Shown here piece after piece: positions 45,726 through 55,276 of a stretch of DNA of 64,000 nucleotides. How positions within the stretch are numbered: position 1 is the first letter of the stretch; each line of letters opens with the position of its first letter. The DNA lies in NCBI GenBank assembly GCA_040219735.1, contig JAVJRX010000063.1; one strand, given 5' to 3'. The position numbers and the translations under genes were made by a program. The stretch is from Coleofasciculus sp040219735 (GTDB taxonomy: Bacteria > Cyanobacteriota > Cyanobacteriia > Cyanobacteriales > Coleofasciculaceae). Below the pieces are notes generated by a model. That model saw only the letters and a program-made list of their open reading frames with translations. It had not been told where the DNA came from and searched no databases.

Positions 45726-45952
45726 CGATGGGTGTACCATCAACCCTGAGCAAAGGAACCTTGATCGCGCCTCAACCCTCAATACTATAAAGCCAAGGTA
45801 TCAAATATTGAGATAACCAATCAGAGCGGACGTTGTTGGTTCCGGTCGTGATATATCACACTAGAAGAAGAAAGTCAAGTTCACTGCTGTTTTACCCTGT
45901 CGTCCAGTTGCCATCAATCCCATGCTGGACGAACCCCGAACCACGTTTGCCA

Positions 45953-48900
45953 ATGATTGAAACCAAACAACCGGAAAATGTTACCGACTATAACCAGAGT
46001 TCATTGAACGCCCTCGATCGCGCGATCGCATTTTCTCAGGGAGAGTTCTCTCTCGTCTTGGTGCGCTGTAATTACAAGCTTTTACAGAAACGTATCTTAC
46101 ACCAACTGCACGAACGAGCTCAAGGTCGATACCAAATTCAGGAATTAGTTCTTCCCGAATCCGTCACCACCCTTTACACGACGATTCAAAATTATGTGGG
46201 GATGAATCAGCATGGCGCGTTTGGGAACAGGGTTGTAGGGGGGGGTTTTACCGATAACCTGTCGGAAACAACAGATAACTTAACTAAACCCGCCCCCATA
46301 GAGGAATCAGGAAGACGGGAAGATAGTAGAGACGTTCCGGTGGAACTTAAAACTCCTCCCGCCTTAATCATCCTCGGACTCGAATCCGTCGAAGCGCTAA
46401 AGGACTTACTCACCTCCACCAATCAAGTGCGGGATGAATTTCGCAAACGCTTACCCTTCCCCTTAGTCTTGTGGGTGAATGACGAAGTATTGCACAAACT
46501 CGTCCGCTCTGCTCCCGATTTTAGCAGTTGGGCAGCAACTCCGATTAAGTTTGAAATTGCCACCGATGAACTACTCGATTTGCTGCAACACAAAGCAGAC
46601 TCCCTCTTTAGAACCGTATTAAAAGGAACTCCAGGGCGATATGCCCCCTGGCGTATTTGTACCCACCATACCAATCTTAATTTAGCCACAGGATGCCGTT
46701 CCCGCGCCGAACTCGATTGCGCTCTTCATGACTTACAACAGCGTCAAGAAACGATTACCCCGGAACTAGAAGCGAGTCTGCAATTTGTATTAGGTCAATA
46801 TGATTATGCCAATGATCATATTGATGCAGCGGTTATCCGTTACCAAAAAAGCCTGCGGTATTGGCGCATTACCAATAATTTAGAACGTCAAGGAGTCCTC
46901 CTATTTCATTTAGGCTTATGTTATTGCCGTAATGCTGACTTACATCGGGCGCAACGACACCGCAACTGGGAAGAAGCGTGGCCCTATCTTCAGCGAGCGG
47001 TTGAGGCGTTTGAGTGGGCGGGGCGTCAGGATTTGGTGGCGCAGTTTATTACCCAACAGGCGGAAGTGTTGCAACATTTAGAAGGATGGGACTCCCTCCA
47101 ACAGGTAGCCAAACAGTGCTTACAGGTACACCAACGCTACGGTTCCCCTATCCAACTGGCGCAAGATTATGGCTTTTTAGCAGAAGTCGCCCTAGTCAAA
47201 CGGCGGTGGAGAGATGCCAATCACTGGGCGCAGCAAGCTCTCTCTCAGTTAGCATCTATCCCCAATCAACCCCAAGATTATCAAGGCTTACATCCCTATT
47301 TATTAACCCAACTCTATCAACTCATCCTGGTCAAATCCTATCATCAGTTGCATCAATCAACTGAAGCCACCCACCATCTGAACCGGGCAAGTCAAGATTT
47401 GCCGGATGCCATTGCCAAAAGTGATTATCACTACGAACCCCAGCGCTACTTATATCTTTTGGAAAGCTTGCGGCGGCTGTACTTTGAGCAACAGCGTTAC
47501 TTAGAAGCCTTTGAGATCAAGCAAGAACAAGGGGCGGTCGAACAACTCTATGGATTTCGTGCCTTCATTGGTGCGGCTCGTCTCCAGCCTCGACGAGCCG
47601 TAACTAATCCTACCTTAACCCCAGTTGAACAGCAAGAAATTGTTGCCCAAGAAATTGCCGCATCCGGACGTCAACAGGATGTGCAGCGTTTAATTGAACG
47701 TTTAAGCCGTGCGGATTGCCAATTGACGGTGATTCATGGACCCTCTGGAGTCGGGAAGAGTTCCATCGTTTCCGCTGGCTTAGTACCCGCCCTCAAGTAT
47801 AGAGCATTAGGCGATCGCTTAGTGTTACCTGTGGTACTGCAAGTTTATACTGATTGGATTAAGGAACTCAATAAAGGCTTGAGAACCGCCCTGTCTGGGT
47901 TAACCTCCGGTCAATCTGACCAATTTGCCGCCACACAAACCATTGATGACGATAGTTCCGATGAACTTATTCTCAACCAGTTGCAAGCACAGTTACACGA
48001 TAACGCCGATCGTAATATCTTAACAGTATTAATCTTTGACCAATTTGAAGAGTTTTTTCTGGGACATGCCTCTACCCAGCAAACCCGCTTATTTTATCAG
48101 TTTTTTCAGACCTGTTTAGATCTGTCCTTTGTTAAAGTTATTGTTTCCATTCGGGAAGACTTTTTACACTACTTATTAGAATTTGAGAAACTTGATCTAG
48201 AAGTAATTGAAAATAACATATTGGATCGAAAAAATCGCTACCCTTTGGGCAATTTTTCCCCTCCCGACGCCCGGGCTGTGATCCAAAGCCTAACCGAACG
48301 CGCTCATTTTTACTTAGAATCCACGTTAATTGATGAATTAGTCCGAGATTTAGCACGAGAACTGGGAGAAGTCCGTCCGATTGAATTGCAAGTCGTTGGG
48401 GCGCAGTTGCAAGCAGAAAATATAACCACCCTGGCGCAATATCGACAACGGGGTCCCGTGGAAAAGCTGGCGGAACGCTTCCTAGAAAAAGCCTTAAAAG
48501 ACTGTGGTGTAGAAAACGAACAGGCGGCTTGGCTAGTTTTGCAACTCCTCACCGATGAAAATAATAATCGTCCCTTAAAAACCCGTGCCGAATTAGTTAT
48601 TGAATCGGATCTTGATGTCCAGAAACTAGATTTAATCTTAGAAGTATTAGAAAAATCTGGCTTAGTTTTCCTACTCCCCGAAATTCCTAGCCATCGCTAT
48701 CAACTGGTTCATGATTACCTGGTAGAATTTATTCGCCAGAATGAACAAAATACTCTGCGGAAAGAACTTGAAGAACTGCGTCAAAAAGATAAGGATAGTC
48801 AAAATAAAATCCAACAACTGATTCGGGAAAAAACCCTGCGGTCTAAATTATCAGCGGCGACGAAAAAACATACTGCTGCTGTGGAAAAACAACACCAAGC

Positions 48901-51046
48901 TGAGGAGAAATTAAATCAAGTTCTACGACGCCGTTTGCAAGAAGCCCAGATTGTTGGCGTGACATTAGCTACACTGGCGGTGATTGCGGTAGGACTGGTA
49001 TGGCGAGCGGTATTTAGTGAAACCAACGCCCAATTAATTGCCTTGAATGCTTCAGCAGAAGCCTTAGTCGCATCAAACCGCAAATTTGACGCCCTACTAA
49101 AAAGTTTATCAGCCGCCAAAGAATTAAAACAAGCCCTGGGGGTGACACAGGAAACCAGGATGCGGGTGATTTCTACATTGCAACAGGTGGTGTATGGGGT
49201 GAGAGAACGCAACCGTTTAACTGAACATAGTGATTGGGTGAGTAGCGTTAGTTTTAGTCCCGATGGTGAGTTGATTGCTTCAGCGTCTAAAGATAAAACG
49301 ATTAAACTGTGGAGTCAGCAGGGGAAATTGCTGCAAGATTTGCTGGGACATGAAGAGGGGGTGTATTCGGTTCGCTTCAGTCCCCAGGGTCAAATCTTAG
49401 CTTCTGCTAGTGAGGATAATACAATTAAACTCTGGAGTCGAGAGGGTACATTATTAAGAACCTTAACCGGACATCGCGATCGCGTCCACAGTATCAGCTT
49501 TAGTCCCGATGGTCAACGGATTGTCTCGGCGAGTGAGGATAATACAATTAAACTTTGGCATATCAACGGGACACTGCTGAGGACTCTTTCCGGTCATAAT
49601 CATTGGGTTTTAGATGTAAGTTTTTCTCCCAATGGTCAGTTGATTGCTTCCGCCAGTCGTGATAGAACGATTAAACTGTGGCAATCTGATGGTACGTTAC
49701 TCAAAACCTTAACCGCCCACAATCAACCCGTACTCGACATCAGTTTTAGTCCCGATGGTGAATATCTCCTATCTGCTAGTGCAGATAAAACCATCAAACT
49801 ATGGCGAACCGATGGTAAATTACTCAACACTCTATCCGGACATCAAGAGGCTGTAATTACAGTCGCCTATAGTCCAGATGGTCAGATAATAGCCTCTGGA
49901 AGTGAGGATAACACCATTAAACTCTGGCGTCCCGATGGCACATTAATTGACACATTGCAGGGACATGGTAAGGCGATTCTCGGATTAGGATTCAGTCCCA
50001 GTGGCAAAATATTGGCGTCTGCTAGTGCCGATAATACCATCAAACTTTGGCAAGTGGAGGGGGGAATGTTGCAACCAATTCCTGGACATAGCCAACCCAT
50101 CAGCAGTGTCAGTTTTTCCCCGAATGGTCAGAGAATTGCTACAGCTAGCTGGGATAATACTGTGAAACTCTGGACTCGCCAGGGCAAATTATTAAAAACA
50201 ATTGCGGCACATCAAAAGCCGGTCAATAGTGTCAGTTTTTCTAACAATGGTAAAACCCTAGCAACAGGGAGTGATGATACCACGATTAAACTCTGGAATC
50301 AAGATGGAACCTGGCAAAAAACCTTGTCAGGACATAAAGATGGGGTAACCAGTGTTAATTTTAGTCCCGATGGTCAACAACTTGCCTCAAGTAGCACGGA
50401 TCAAACGGTCAAATTGTGGCAAATGGATGGCAGATTGGATAAAACTTTAATCGGTCATCAGGGGACAGTGTGGGGGGTAACATTTAGTCCGGACGGGTCT
50501 TTAATTGCATCAGCCTCTGAAGATAAAACGGTGAAACTTTGGAGTCGTAACGGCAGGTTGATCAAAACATTGAGGGGGCATAGGGATGCCGTGAATTGGG
50601 TAACGTTTAGTCCCGATGGGGAGTTTATTGCTTCAGCAAGTAGTGATAGAACGGTGAATTTATGGAATCGAGAGGGTGAATTGGTGCATTCTTTGAAGGG
50701 ACATAATGGATTAGTTAATTGGGTAACATTTAGTCCCGATGGGGAGTTTATTGCCTCGGCGAGTGATGACAAAACGGTGAATCTGTGGAGTCGGCACACG
50801 GGTCATTTAATTAATTCCTTTGTCGGTCATAAAGATGCCGTGTTTGGCGTGAGTCTCAGTCCTGATGGTAAGATTTTGGCATCAGCGTCTCAAGACACGA
50901 CGGTTATTCTGTGGAATTTGGATTTAGCGGATTTAGTTGGACGCAGTTGTTCTTGGTTAGAGGATTATTTACAAAATAATTCAGAGTCGCCAAGGATTAA
51001 TGATGCCAATCCCCAGGATTTTCGGGCGTTGTGTGCGAGGAGATAG
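45953..51046 (+). CDS. nSTAND1 ATPase-WD40 protein (14 WD repeats)
   Basis: About 1697 residues from the preferred ATG at 45953 (MIETKQPENV); a TTG at 45833 would add 40 unlikely residues. The N-terminal domain (SSLNALDRAIAFSQGEFSLV) is of the type found before cyanobacterial STAND proteins. Then come TPR-like helices (280-540) and the ATPase with Walker A HGPSGVGKSS (about 596) and Walker B-like TVLIFDQFEEF. A coiled coil and one membrane helix follow (VGVTLATLAVIAVGLVWRAV, about 1000), then fourteen WD40 repeats from about 1095 (49,231-50,940), enough for two seven-bladed propellers. STAND proteins are signalling switches, in some cases immune sensors; the ligand and effector are unknown. 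About 40 residues near 95-135 are encoded by inserted repeats. Confidence 0.92.
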   Translation: MIETKQPENVTDYNQSSLNALDRAIAFSQGEFSLVLVRCNYKLLQKRILHQLHERAQGRYQIQELVLPESVTTLYTTIQNYVGMNQHGAFGNRVVGGGFTDNLSETTDNLTKPAPIEESGRREDSRDVPVELKTPPALIILGLESVEALKDLLTSTNQVRDEFRKRLPFPLVLWVNDEVLHKLVRSAPDFSSWAATPIKFEIATDELLDLLQHKADSLFRTVLKGTPGRYAPWRICTHHTNLNLATGCRSRAELDCALHDLQQRQETITPELEASLQFVLGQYDYANDHIDAAVIRYQKSLRYWRITNNLERQGVLLFHLGLCYCRNADLHRAQRHRNWEEAWPYLQRAVEAFEWAGRQDLVAQFITQQAEVLQHLEGWDSLQQVAKQCLQVHQRYGSPIQLAQDYGFLAEVALVKRRWRDANHWAQQALSQLASIPNQPQDYQGLHPYLLTQLYQLILVKSYHQLHQSTEATHHLNRASQDLPDAIAKSDYHYEPQRYLYLLESLRRLYFEQQRYLEAFEIKQEQGAVEQLYGFRAFIGAARLQPRRAVTNPTLTPVEQQEIVAQEIAASGRQQDVQRLIERLSRADCQLTVIHGPSGVGKSSIVSAGLVPALKYRALGDRLVLPVVLQVYTDWIKELNKGLRTALSGLTSGQSDQFAATQTIDDDSSDELILNQLQAQLHDNADRNILTVLIFDQFEEFFLGHASTQQTRLFYQFFQTCLDLSFVKVIVSIREDFLHYLLEFEKLDLEVIENNILDRKNRYPLGNFSPPDARAVIQSLTERAHFYLESTLIDELVRDLARELGEVRPIELQVVGAQLQAENITTLAQYRQRGPVEKLAERFLEKALKDCGVENEQAAWLVLQLLTDENNNRPLKTRAELVIESDLDVQKLDLILEVLEKSGLVFLLPEIPSHRYQLVHDYLVEFIRQNEQNTLRKELEELRQKDKDSQNKIQQLIREKTLRSKLSAATKKHTAAVEKQHQAEEKLNQVLRRRLQEAQIVGVTLATLAVIAVGLVWRAVFSETNAQLIALNASAEALVASNRKFDALLKSLSAAKELKQALGVTQETRMRVISTLQQVVYGVRERNRLTEHSDWVSSVSFSPDGELIASASKDKTIKLWSQQGKLLQDLLGHEEGVYSVRFSPQGQILASASEDNTIKLWSREGTLLRTLTGHRDRVHSISFSPDGQRIVSASEDNTIKLWHINGTLLRTLSGHNHWVLDVSFSPNGQLIASASRDRTIKLWQSDGTLLKTLTAHNQPVLDISFSPDGEYLLSASADKTIKLWRTDGKLLNTLSGHQEAVITVAYSPDGQIIASGSEDNTIKLWRPDGTLIDTLQGHGKAILGLGFSPSGKILASASADNTIKLWQVEGGMLQPIPGHSQPISSVSFSPNGQRIATASWDNTVKLWTRQGKLLKTIAAHQKPVNSVSFSNNGKTLATGSDDTTIKLWNQDGTWQKTLSGHKDGVTSVNFSPDGQQLASSSTDQTVKLWQMDGRLDKTLIGHQGTVWGVTFSPDGSLIASASEDKTVKLWSRNGRLIKTLRGHRDAVNWVTFSPDGEFIASASSDRTVNLWNREGELVHSLKGHNGLVNWVTFSPDGEFIASASDDKTVNLWSRHTGHLINSFVGHKDAVFGVSLSPDGKILASASQDTTVILWNLDLADLVGRSCSWLEDYLQNNSESPRINDANPQDFRALCARR
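46235..46347. repeat. Two dispersed palindromic repeats inserted in frame in the nSTAND gene
   Basis: GTAGGGGGGGGTTTTA (46235-46250) and TAAACCCGCCCCCAT (46285-46299) are the arms of the GTAGGGGCGGGTTT family. Then GTAGAGACGTTCC...GGAACT (46326-46347) is a copy of the GTAGAGACGTT family. Together they encode a Gly/Thr/Asn/Glu-rich insert (VVGGGFTDNLSETTDNL) between NYVG and ALIILGLESV. Confidence 0.8.
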
Positions 51047-51152
51047 GGAACGGGAGCATCCCATTTTGGATTAAGAGATACTCCCACAGGAAACAGGCAA
51101 TTTTTTGTTCCTAAATAATCCAGGTAATATCGTGTCCGGTTGTATGGAAATT

Positions 51153-51219
51153 GTTTGTAGTAGGCACTTAAGTGCCTTAAAATGGCTTATTTTCAAGCAC
51201 TAAAGTGCTGACTACAAAC
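51153..51219. repeat. 67-bp hairpin element with nested palindromes
   Basis: Outer arms GTTTGTAGT (51153-51161) and ACTACAAAC (51211-51219) enclose a perfect GGCACTTAAGTGCC palindrome and an AGCACTAAAGTGCT palindrome. The design is typical of cyanobacterial REP-like elements. It lies between the convergent nSTAND and PEP-CTERM genes, where it could serve as a 3'-end hairpin for both. Confidence 0.75.
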
Positions 51220-51261
51220 AGGCTCATACAAGTCTGTTCAAACTGACATGATATAATAAGC

Positions 51262-52110
51262 TTATGATTTTTGCTTCTGTCGGCGCTTGAGGGTTGAAGC
51301 GGTGCCGACAACACCAACGGCTAATAAACTGAGTATTGAAGTGGGTTCGGGAACAGAAGTTGAGGGTTCTGTTGAGGGACCTGTTGATGGTAATGATGCA
51401 GCACCAAAGATTTGACCACTACTACCTGTAACATTCTGATTAAATGTGCCGGCTCCTGTGTTGGTATTAATAGTAATCTGTTGTCGATTAGCGGTATAAC
51501 CAAACAGGGTGCCATCCTCAAAGAACAAGCCAAAAACATCCACGAAGCCAATATTACCAATCTGGGTAGCTGTACCATCTAGAGCAATAGAGAATAAGGT
51601 ATCTGTGCTACTACTTCTAGATGTGGCTAAAAACTGATTGTTGTCAGGATTAAATACAAGATCACCACTGCTACTAAATCCAGAAATGCGAGCCACTAAT
51701 GATGTATTTCCACTGGACGTATCAACGGTATAAAAATTACCTGAAGTGCCAGCAGCGTAAAGCTGATTATTCGTTGAAAAGCCTAAAGCATTGATATCAT
51801 TTACACCAAGTCCACCAATCAGCGATGATACTCCTTGACTTTGATTAATACTATATAATTGACTGAACGTCACCCCAAATAAATCGCCATCCGTCGATAA
51901 GGCTAAATCAGTAAAGCTTGGATCACTATTAATAAACGGTGTAAAATTTCCTGTAGCTGTGTCAATCGTTCCAACTTGTCCATTGCTAGTCGAAAGAATA
52001 GATGTCGCTTGTGCTACTCCTCCAGAAATTAAAGCCAAGGATACGGCTCCAGCAGTAGCTACCGATAATTTGCTCACCAGGTGAGAAATACCCATGAAGT
52101 TGAGCCTCAT
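51262..52110 (-). CDS. PEP-CTERM sorting domain protein
   Basis: A 282-residue exported protein: signal peptide (LSVATAGAVSLALISGGVAQ, cut after Ala), a body of DUF4394-like or beta-propeller-like repeats with Asp/Ser/Thr/Asn richness (STSNGQVGTIDTATGNFTPF; NQLYAAGTSGNFYTVDTSSG), and a C-terminal PEP-CTERM tag VPEPTSILSLLAVGVVGTAS followed by a basic tail. The exosortase system would process it to the cell surface. The body's function is unknown. Stand-alone on the minus strand. Confidence 0.9.
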   Translation of the reverse strand: MRLNFMGISHLVSKLSVATAGAVSLALISGGVAQATSILSTSNGQVGTIDTATGNFTPFINSDPSFTDLALSTDGDLFGVTFSQLYSINQSQGVSSLIGGLGVNDINALGFSTNNQLYAAGTSGNFYTVDTSSGNTSLVARISGFSSSGDLVFNPDNNQFLATSRSSSTDTLFSIALDGTATQIGNIGFVDVFGLFFEDGTLFGYTANRQQITINTNTGAGTFNQNVTGSSGQIFGAASLPSTGPSTEPSTSVPEPTSILSLLAVGVVGTASTLKRRQKQKS

Positions 52111-52318
52111 TATGAAAAAACTTTACTATTAGTATAGGTTCAACCTATTATATTTTCTATAGATAGCTGGAAACTTTACAGAATCTTTAAGTTAAAAAAC
52201 AGATAAATTTAGGCAATATATTTGTCAGATTCCTTTTGGGTGAATACTTTCAGGTATTTTTCTGGATCTTGACAATCCAGTCTCTGATGATTAGATATCC
52301 GATGTAGTAAAATGGAGC

Positions 52319-52350
52319 CTGTAGAGACGTTGCCTGCAATGTTTCTACAG
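52319..52350. repeat. Imperfect GTAGAGACGTTGC palindrome behind wecB
   Basis: CTGTAGAGACGTTGCC and TGCAATGTTTCTACAG are near-perfect complements. Same family as the palindrome behind gltS. Position between wecB and the PEP-CTERM gene, both on the minus strand, would suit a 3'-end hairpin. The rest of 52111-52404 shows no gene. Confidence 0.7.
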
Positions 52351-52404
52351 TCCTTAATTTTCCCAATTCTCAATCCCTAATCCAAAAGCTTAGCCTGACA
52401 ATAC

Positions 52405-53523
52405 TTATTCAGCAAGCCCTAAATAACGTTTAACAATTGCCAAAATCCGTTGAGCGGCGTAACCATCACCAAAGGGATTAACGGCGGTAGCCATAACCTG
52501 ATACGCCATCGAATTCCGGAGTAATTCACTGGCTACGGCGACAATGTGGCTGGGGTTGGTTCCCACCAGTTTCGCTGTCCCTGCTGTAATGGCTTCTGGA
52601 CGTTCAGTGGTTTCGCGCAAAACTAATATAGGTTTACCTAAACTCGGCGCTTCTTCCTGCAATCCACCCGAATCCGTCAGCAACAAATAACAGCGTGCGA
52701 TCGCGCCCACTAATTTGCCATAATCTAAGGGTTCACTCAAAAAGACTCGCGGATGATTGCCTAATATTTGTTTCAGGGGTTCTCTGACGGTAGGATTGCG
52801 ATGGAGGGGTAAGAGTAAAGCCGTATCCGTAAACATATCCAAAAGTTGGACAAAGGCTTGGGCAATATGTTCTAAAGGTTGACCCCAGTTTTCCCGACGG
52901 TGAACCGTAGCTAATAAGACGCGATACTTGTTCCAATCTAATCCCGGAACCGGACATTGGGGTTCCTCCTTGGCTACTGTCAGTAAAGCATCAATCACCG
53001 TATTCCCCGTCTGGTGAATCTCGCCCACAATCCCCGATGTCTTCAGATTCTCCACCGACTTAGCTGTTGGTGCAAAATTCAGTTGGGCTAACTGAGAAAT
53101 CAACCGCCGATTGGCTTCTTCGGGATAAGGATTAAACAAATCATCCGTTCGTAACCCGGCTTCTACATGACCCACAGGAATTTTTTGATAAAATGCTGCT
53201 AAAGTAGCAGCAAATGCTGTCGTCGTATCTCCTTGTACGATAACCAACTGCGGGTTAATCTCGGTAAATAACTCCTCCAATCCCCGCAAACTTCGACAGG
53301 TAATATCTGTCAGCGTTTGCTTGACTTGCATGATTTCTAAATTGCGATCAGCTTTTAGTTTAAATAGCTGCATCACCTGATCCACCATTTCCCGATGCTG
53401 ACCCGTTAAGATGACCTGAGTCTTGAACAGATCACAAGCTTGAAACTGTTGGATAACCGGGGCTAGTTTAATCGCCTCTGGGCGGGTGCCTAACGTAATA
53501 CAGATTGTCGGTTTATAAGTCAT
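52405..53523 (-). CDS. wecB: UDP-N-acetylglucosamine 2-epimerase (non-hydrolysing)
   Basis: A 372-residue epimerase converting UDP-GlcNAc to UDP-ManNAc for surface polysaccharide. Motifs: GTRPEAIKLAPVIQQF, TGQHREMVDQVMQLF, VQGDTTTAFAATLAAF, GHVEAGLRTDDLFNPYPEEA, TVHRRENWGQPLEHI and LTDSGGLQEEAPSLGKPILV. Length normal. The last four codons and the stop (GLAE) fall inside a 20-bp sequence repeated at 55462. It is divergent from the alpha/beta hydrolase, with a degenerate TTTTCATTCGTCA-type repeat in the gap. Confidence 0.96.
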   Translation of the reverse strand: MTYKPTICITLGTRPEAIKLAPVIQQFQACDLFKTQVILTGQHREMVDQVMQLFKLKADRNLEIMQVKQTLTDITCRSLRGLEELFTEINPQLVIVQGDTTTAFAATLAAFYQKIPVGHVEAGLRTDDLFNPYPEEANRRLISQLAQLNFAPTAKSVENLKTSGIVGEIHQTGNTVIDALLTVAKEEPQCPVPGLDWNKYRVLLATVHRRENWGQPLEHIAQAFVQLLDMFTDTALLLPLHRNPTVREPLKQILGNHPRVFLSEPLDYGKLVGAIARCYLLLTDSGGLQEEAPSLGKPILVLRETTERPEAITAGTAKLVGTNPSHIVAVASELLRNSMAYQVMATAVNPFGDGYAAQRILAIVKRYLGLAE

Positions 53524-53595
53524 TTTTCATTCGTCATTTTTCATTTGTCATTCGTCTTTAATCATCAGTCCATTCAATTTGATAGCGAATTAATT

Positions 53596-54531
53596 ATGCC
53601 GCTGAATTCCCAAACCAGGATACTATTAAACCAAATCAAAGAATTAGGACTACCTCCTCTCAATGAACTGAACCCCGTACAGGCGAGAGAACAAGCAGCG
53701 ATGGGAGATCAGTTCTCCCCTAAACCTGAACCTGTCGCCTCGGTGAAAAATTGTATCATTCCTAGTTCTGAGATAGACATTCCTATCCGTATTTATACAC
53801 CAGCCGGAAACCCACCCTTTCCTATTGTGGTATTTTTCCACGGTGGCGGTTGGGTTGTCGGAAACTTAGAGGCGGCGGATAGTATTTGTCGCACGTTAGC
53901 CAATCAAGTCGGTTGTATTGTCGTTTCTGTGGATTACCGTCTCGCACCCGAACATAAATTTCCCGCCGCCGTAGAGGATGCGTATACCGCCACAGAATGG
54001 GTGGCTAAAAATGCGGCGTCATTTCAAGGTGATCCGGAACGTATTGCGGTTGGCGGAGATAGCGCTGGAGGAAACTTAGCCGCCGTTGTCGCCTTAATGT
54101 CACGCGATCGCAACTTTCCCTCCCTAGTCTATCAACTGTTATTCTATCCAGTAACCCAGTATGGCTTTGATACCGACTCCCATCGGTACTATGGTAAAGA
54201 TTACCTATTAACCACAGAGTTATTAGTGTGGTTTTGGCATCACTATCTTTCATCAGCCGCCGACGGACAAAATCCCCATGCTTCACCACTCCTGGCAGAC
54301 AATTTGAGTAACTTACCCCCAGCGCTGATTATCACCGCCGAATATGATCCTCTGCGAGATGAAGCAGAAGCTTATGGCAATCGCTTGCAAGACGCCGGAG
54401 TATCTGTAAAAATGACTCGCTATGATGGCACAATTCACGGCTTTGTGGGCATGGCAAAGGTTCTGGATCAAGGTCAAGAGGCGCTAGCTGAAGCCGCCGC
54501 CGCACTCAAGCATCGGTTCGCCATTGCTTAG
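53596..54531 (+). CDS. Alpha/beta hydrolase (hormone-sensitive-lipase-like)
   Basis: About 311 residues. HSL-type oxyanion motif FFHGGGWVVGN, nucleophile elbow GGDSAGGNLAAV, Asp in ITAEYDPLRDEAEAY and His in GTIHGFVGM, all in the expected order. An esterase or lipase on small acyl esters is the family role; substrate unknown. The start at 53596 (MPLNSQTRILLNQI) is preferred over a TTG at 53545 that lies in a degenerate tandem repeat. Divergent from wecB. Confidence 0.93.
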   Translation: MPLNSQTRILLNQIKELGLPPLNELNPVQAREQAAMGDQFSPKPEPVASVKNCIIPSSEIDIPIRIYTPAGNPPFPIVVFFHGGGWVVGNLEAADSICRTLANQVGCIVVSVDYRLAPEHKFPAAVEDAYTATEWVAKNAASFQGDPERIAVGGDSAGGNLAAVVALMSRDRNFPSLVYQLLFYPVTQYGFDTDSHRYYGKDYLLTTELLVWFWHHYLSSAADGQNPHASPLLADNLSNLPPALIITAEYDPLRDEAEAYGNRLQDAGVSVKMTRYDGTIHGFVGMAKVLDQGQEALAEAAAALKHRFAIA

Positions 54532-54688
54532 TTCCCCAATTTTTGTCAGGCTTTTCTAATTCAACTAATTTATATTTATTCCCACGATATTTAATAATTA
54601 CGTCCGACTCCTTAGGTCGAGATGCTTCACTCCGCTGTCGCTCTGTTCAGCATGACATTTCGCCACGATACTTGACGCTTTTACATTT

Positions 54689-55276
54689 CTATTTCTCACT
54701 ATCGGCAAAATTGACGTTTTCGTAAATATCACTTATATTGATCTGAAATTCGATTGAACTTAATTCGAGAACCGCCTCGGCTGATTCCTGCTCACTTAAT
54801 AACCATTGACCATTAGGATTTTTGGCATACTGCATCAGATGATATTTGGTTTGGTCAATCAAAATATATTCCTTAAACTCCGGAATCGACCGATAGTAAA
54901 TAAACTTATCGCCTAAATCATAATTTTTCGTAGATTTGGATAATACCTCAACAATCAACGAGGGATTCATTACCGTCGTTGTCCCCGTTCCTGTGTAAAT
55001 CGGTTTTCCTTCAATAACCATCACATCAGGATAGGTGTACTGACGATAACGAGGTATCCATAACCGTACATCCCCGATATAGATATCGTAATCTTGCCCT
55101 CTTAACCCAAACTTTAAGTTGGCGGCAAAATTCAACGCAATCTTATTGTGATTAGTCGTCCCACCCGTCATCGGTACAATTTCCCCATCGCGATATTCAT
55201 GCTTGTACTCCGCTTTCTCCTCTAGTTCTAAGTATTCTTCTGGCGTGTAGGAGCGTTTTTGTGTCTGTAATTGCAT
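54689..55276 (-). CDS. Uma2-family (DUF820) protein
   Basis: A 195-residue Uma2 protein starting MQLQTQKRSYTPEEYLELEE, with EYRDGEIVPMTGGTTNHNKI, YTYPDVMVIEGKPI (Asp), NPSLIVEVLSKSTKNYDLGD (Glu-x-Leu-Ser) and YRSIPEFKEYILIDQTK. The TPEEYL...KAEYK opening is the most common subtype in filamentous cyanobacteria. Role unknown. Convergent with the hydrolase gene. The 55277-55589 stretch beyond its start has no gene; it holds a 20-bp sequence shared with the wecB end. Confidence 0.92.
   Translation of the reverse strand: MQLQTQKRSYTPEEYLELEEKAEYKHEYRDGEIVPMTGGTTNHNKIALNFAANLKFGLRGQDYDIYIGDVRLWIPRYRQYTYPDVMVIEGKPIYTGTGTTTVMNPSLIVEVLSKSTKNYDLGDKFIYYRSIPEFKEYILIDQTKYHLMQYAKNPNGQWLLSEQESAEAVLELSSIEFQINISDIYENVNFADSEK

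Noticed and set aside
49231..50940. Regular ~123-bp tandem DNA periodicity
   Set aside because: It is explained by the fourteen WD40 repeats of the coding region, not by a CRISPR array or satellite.
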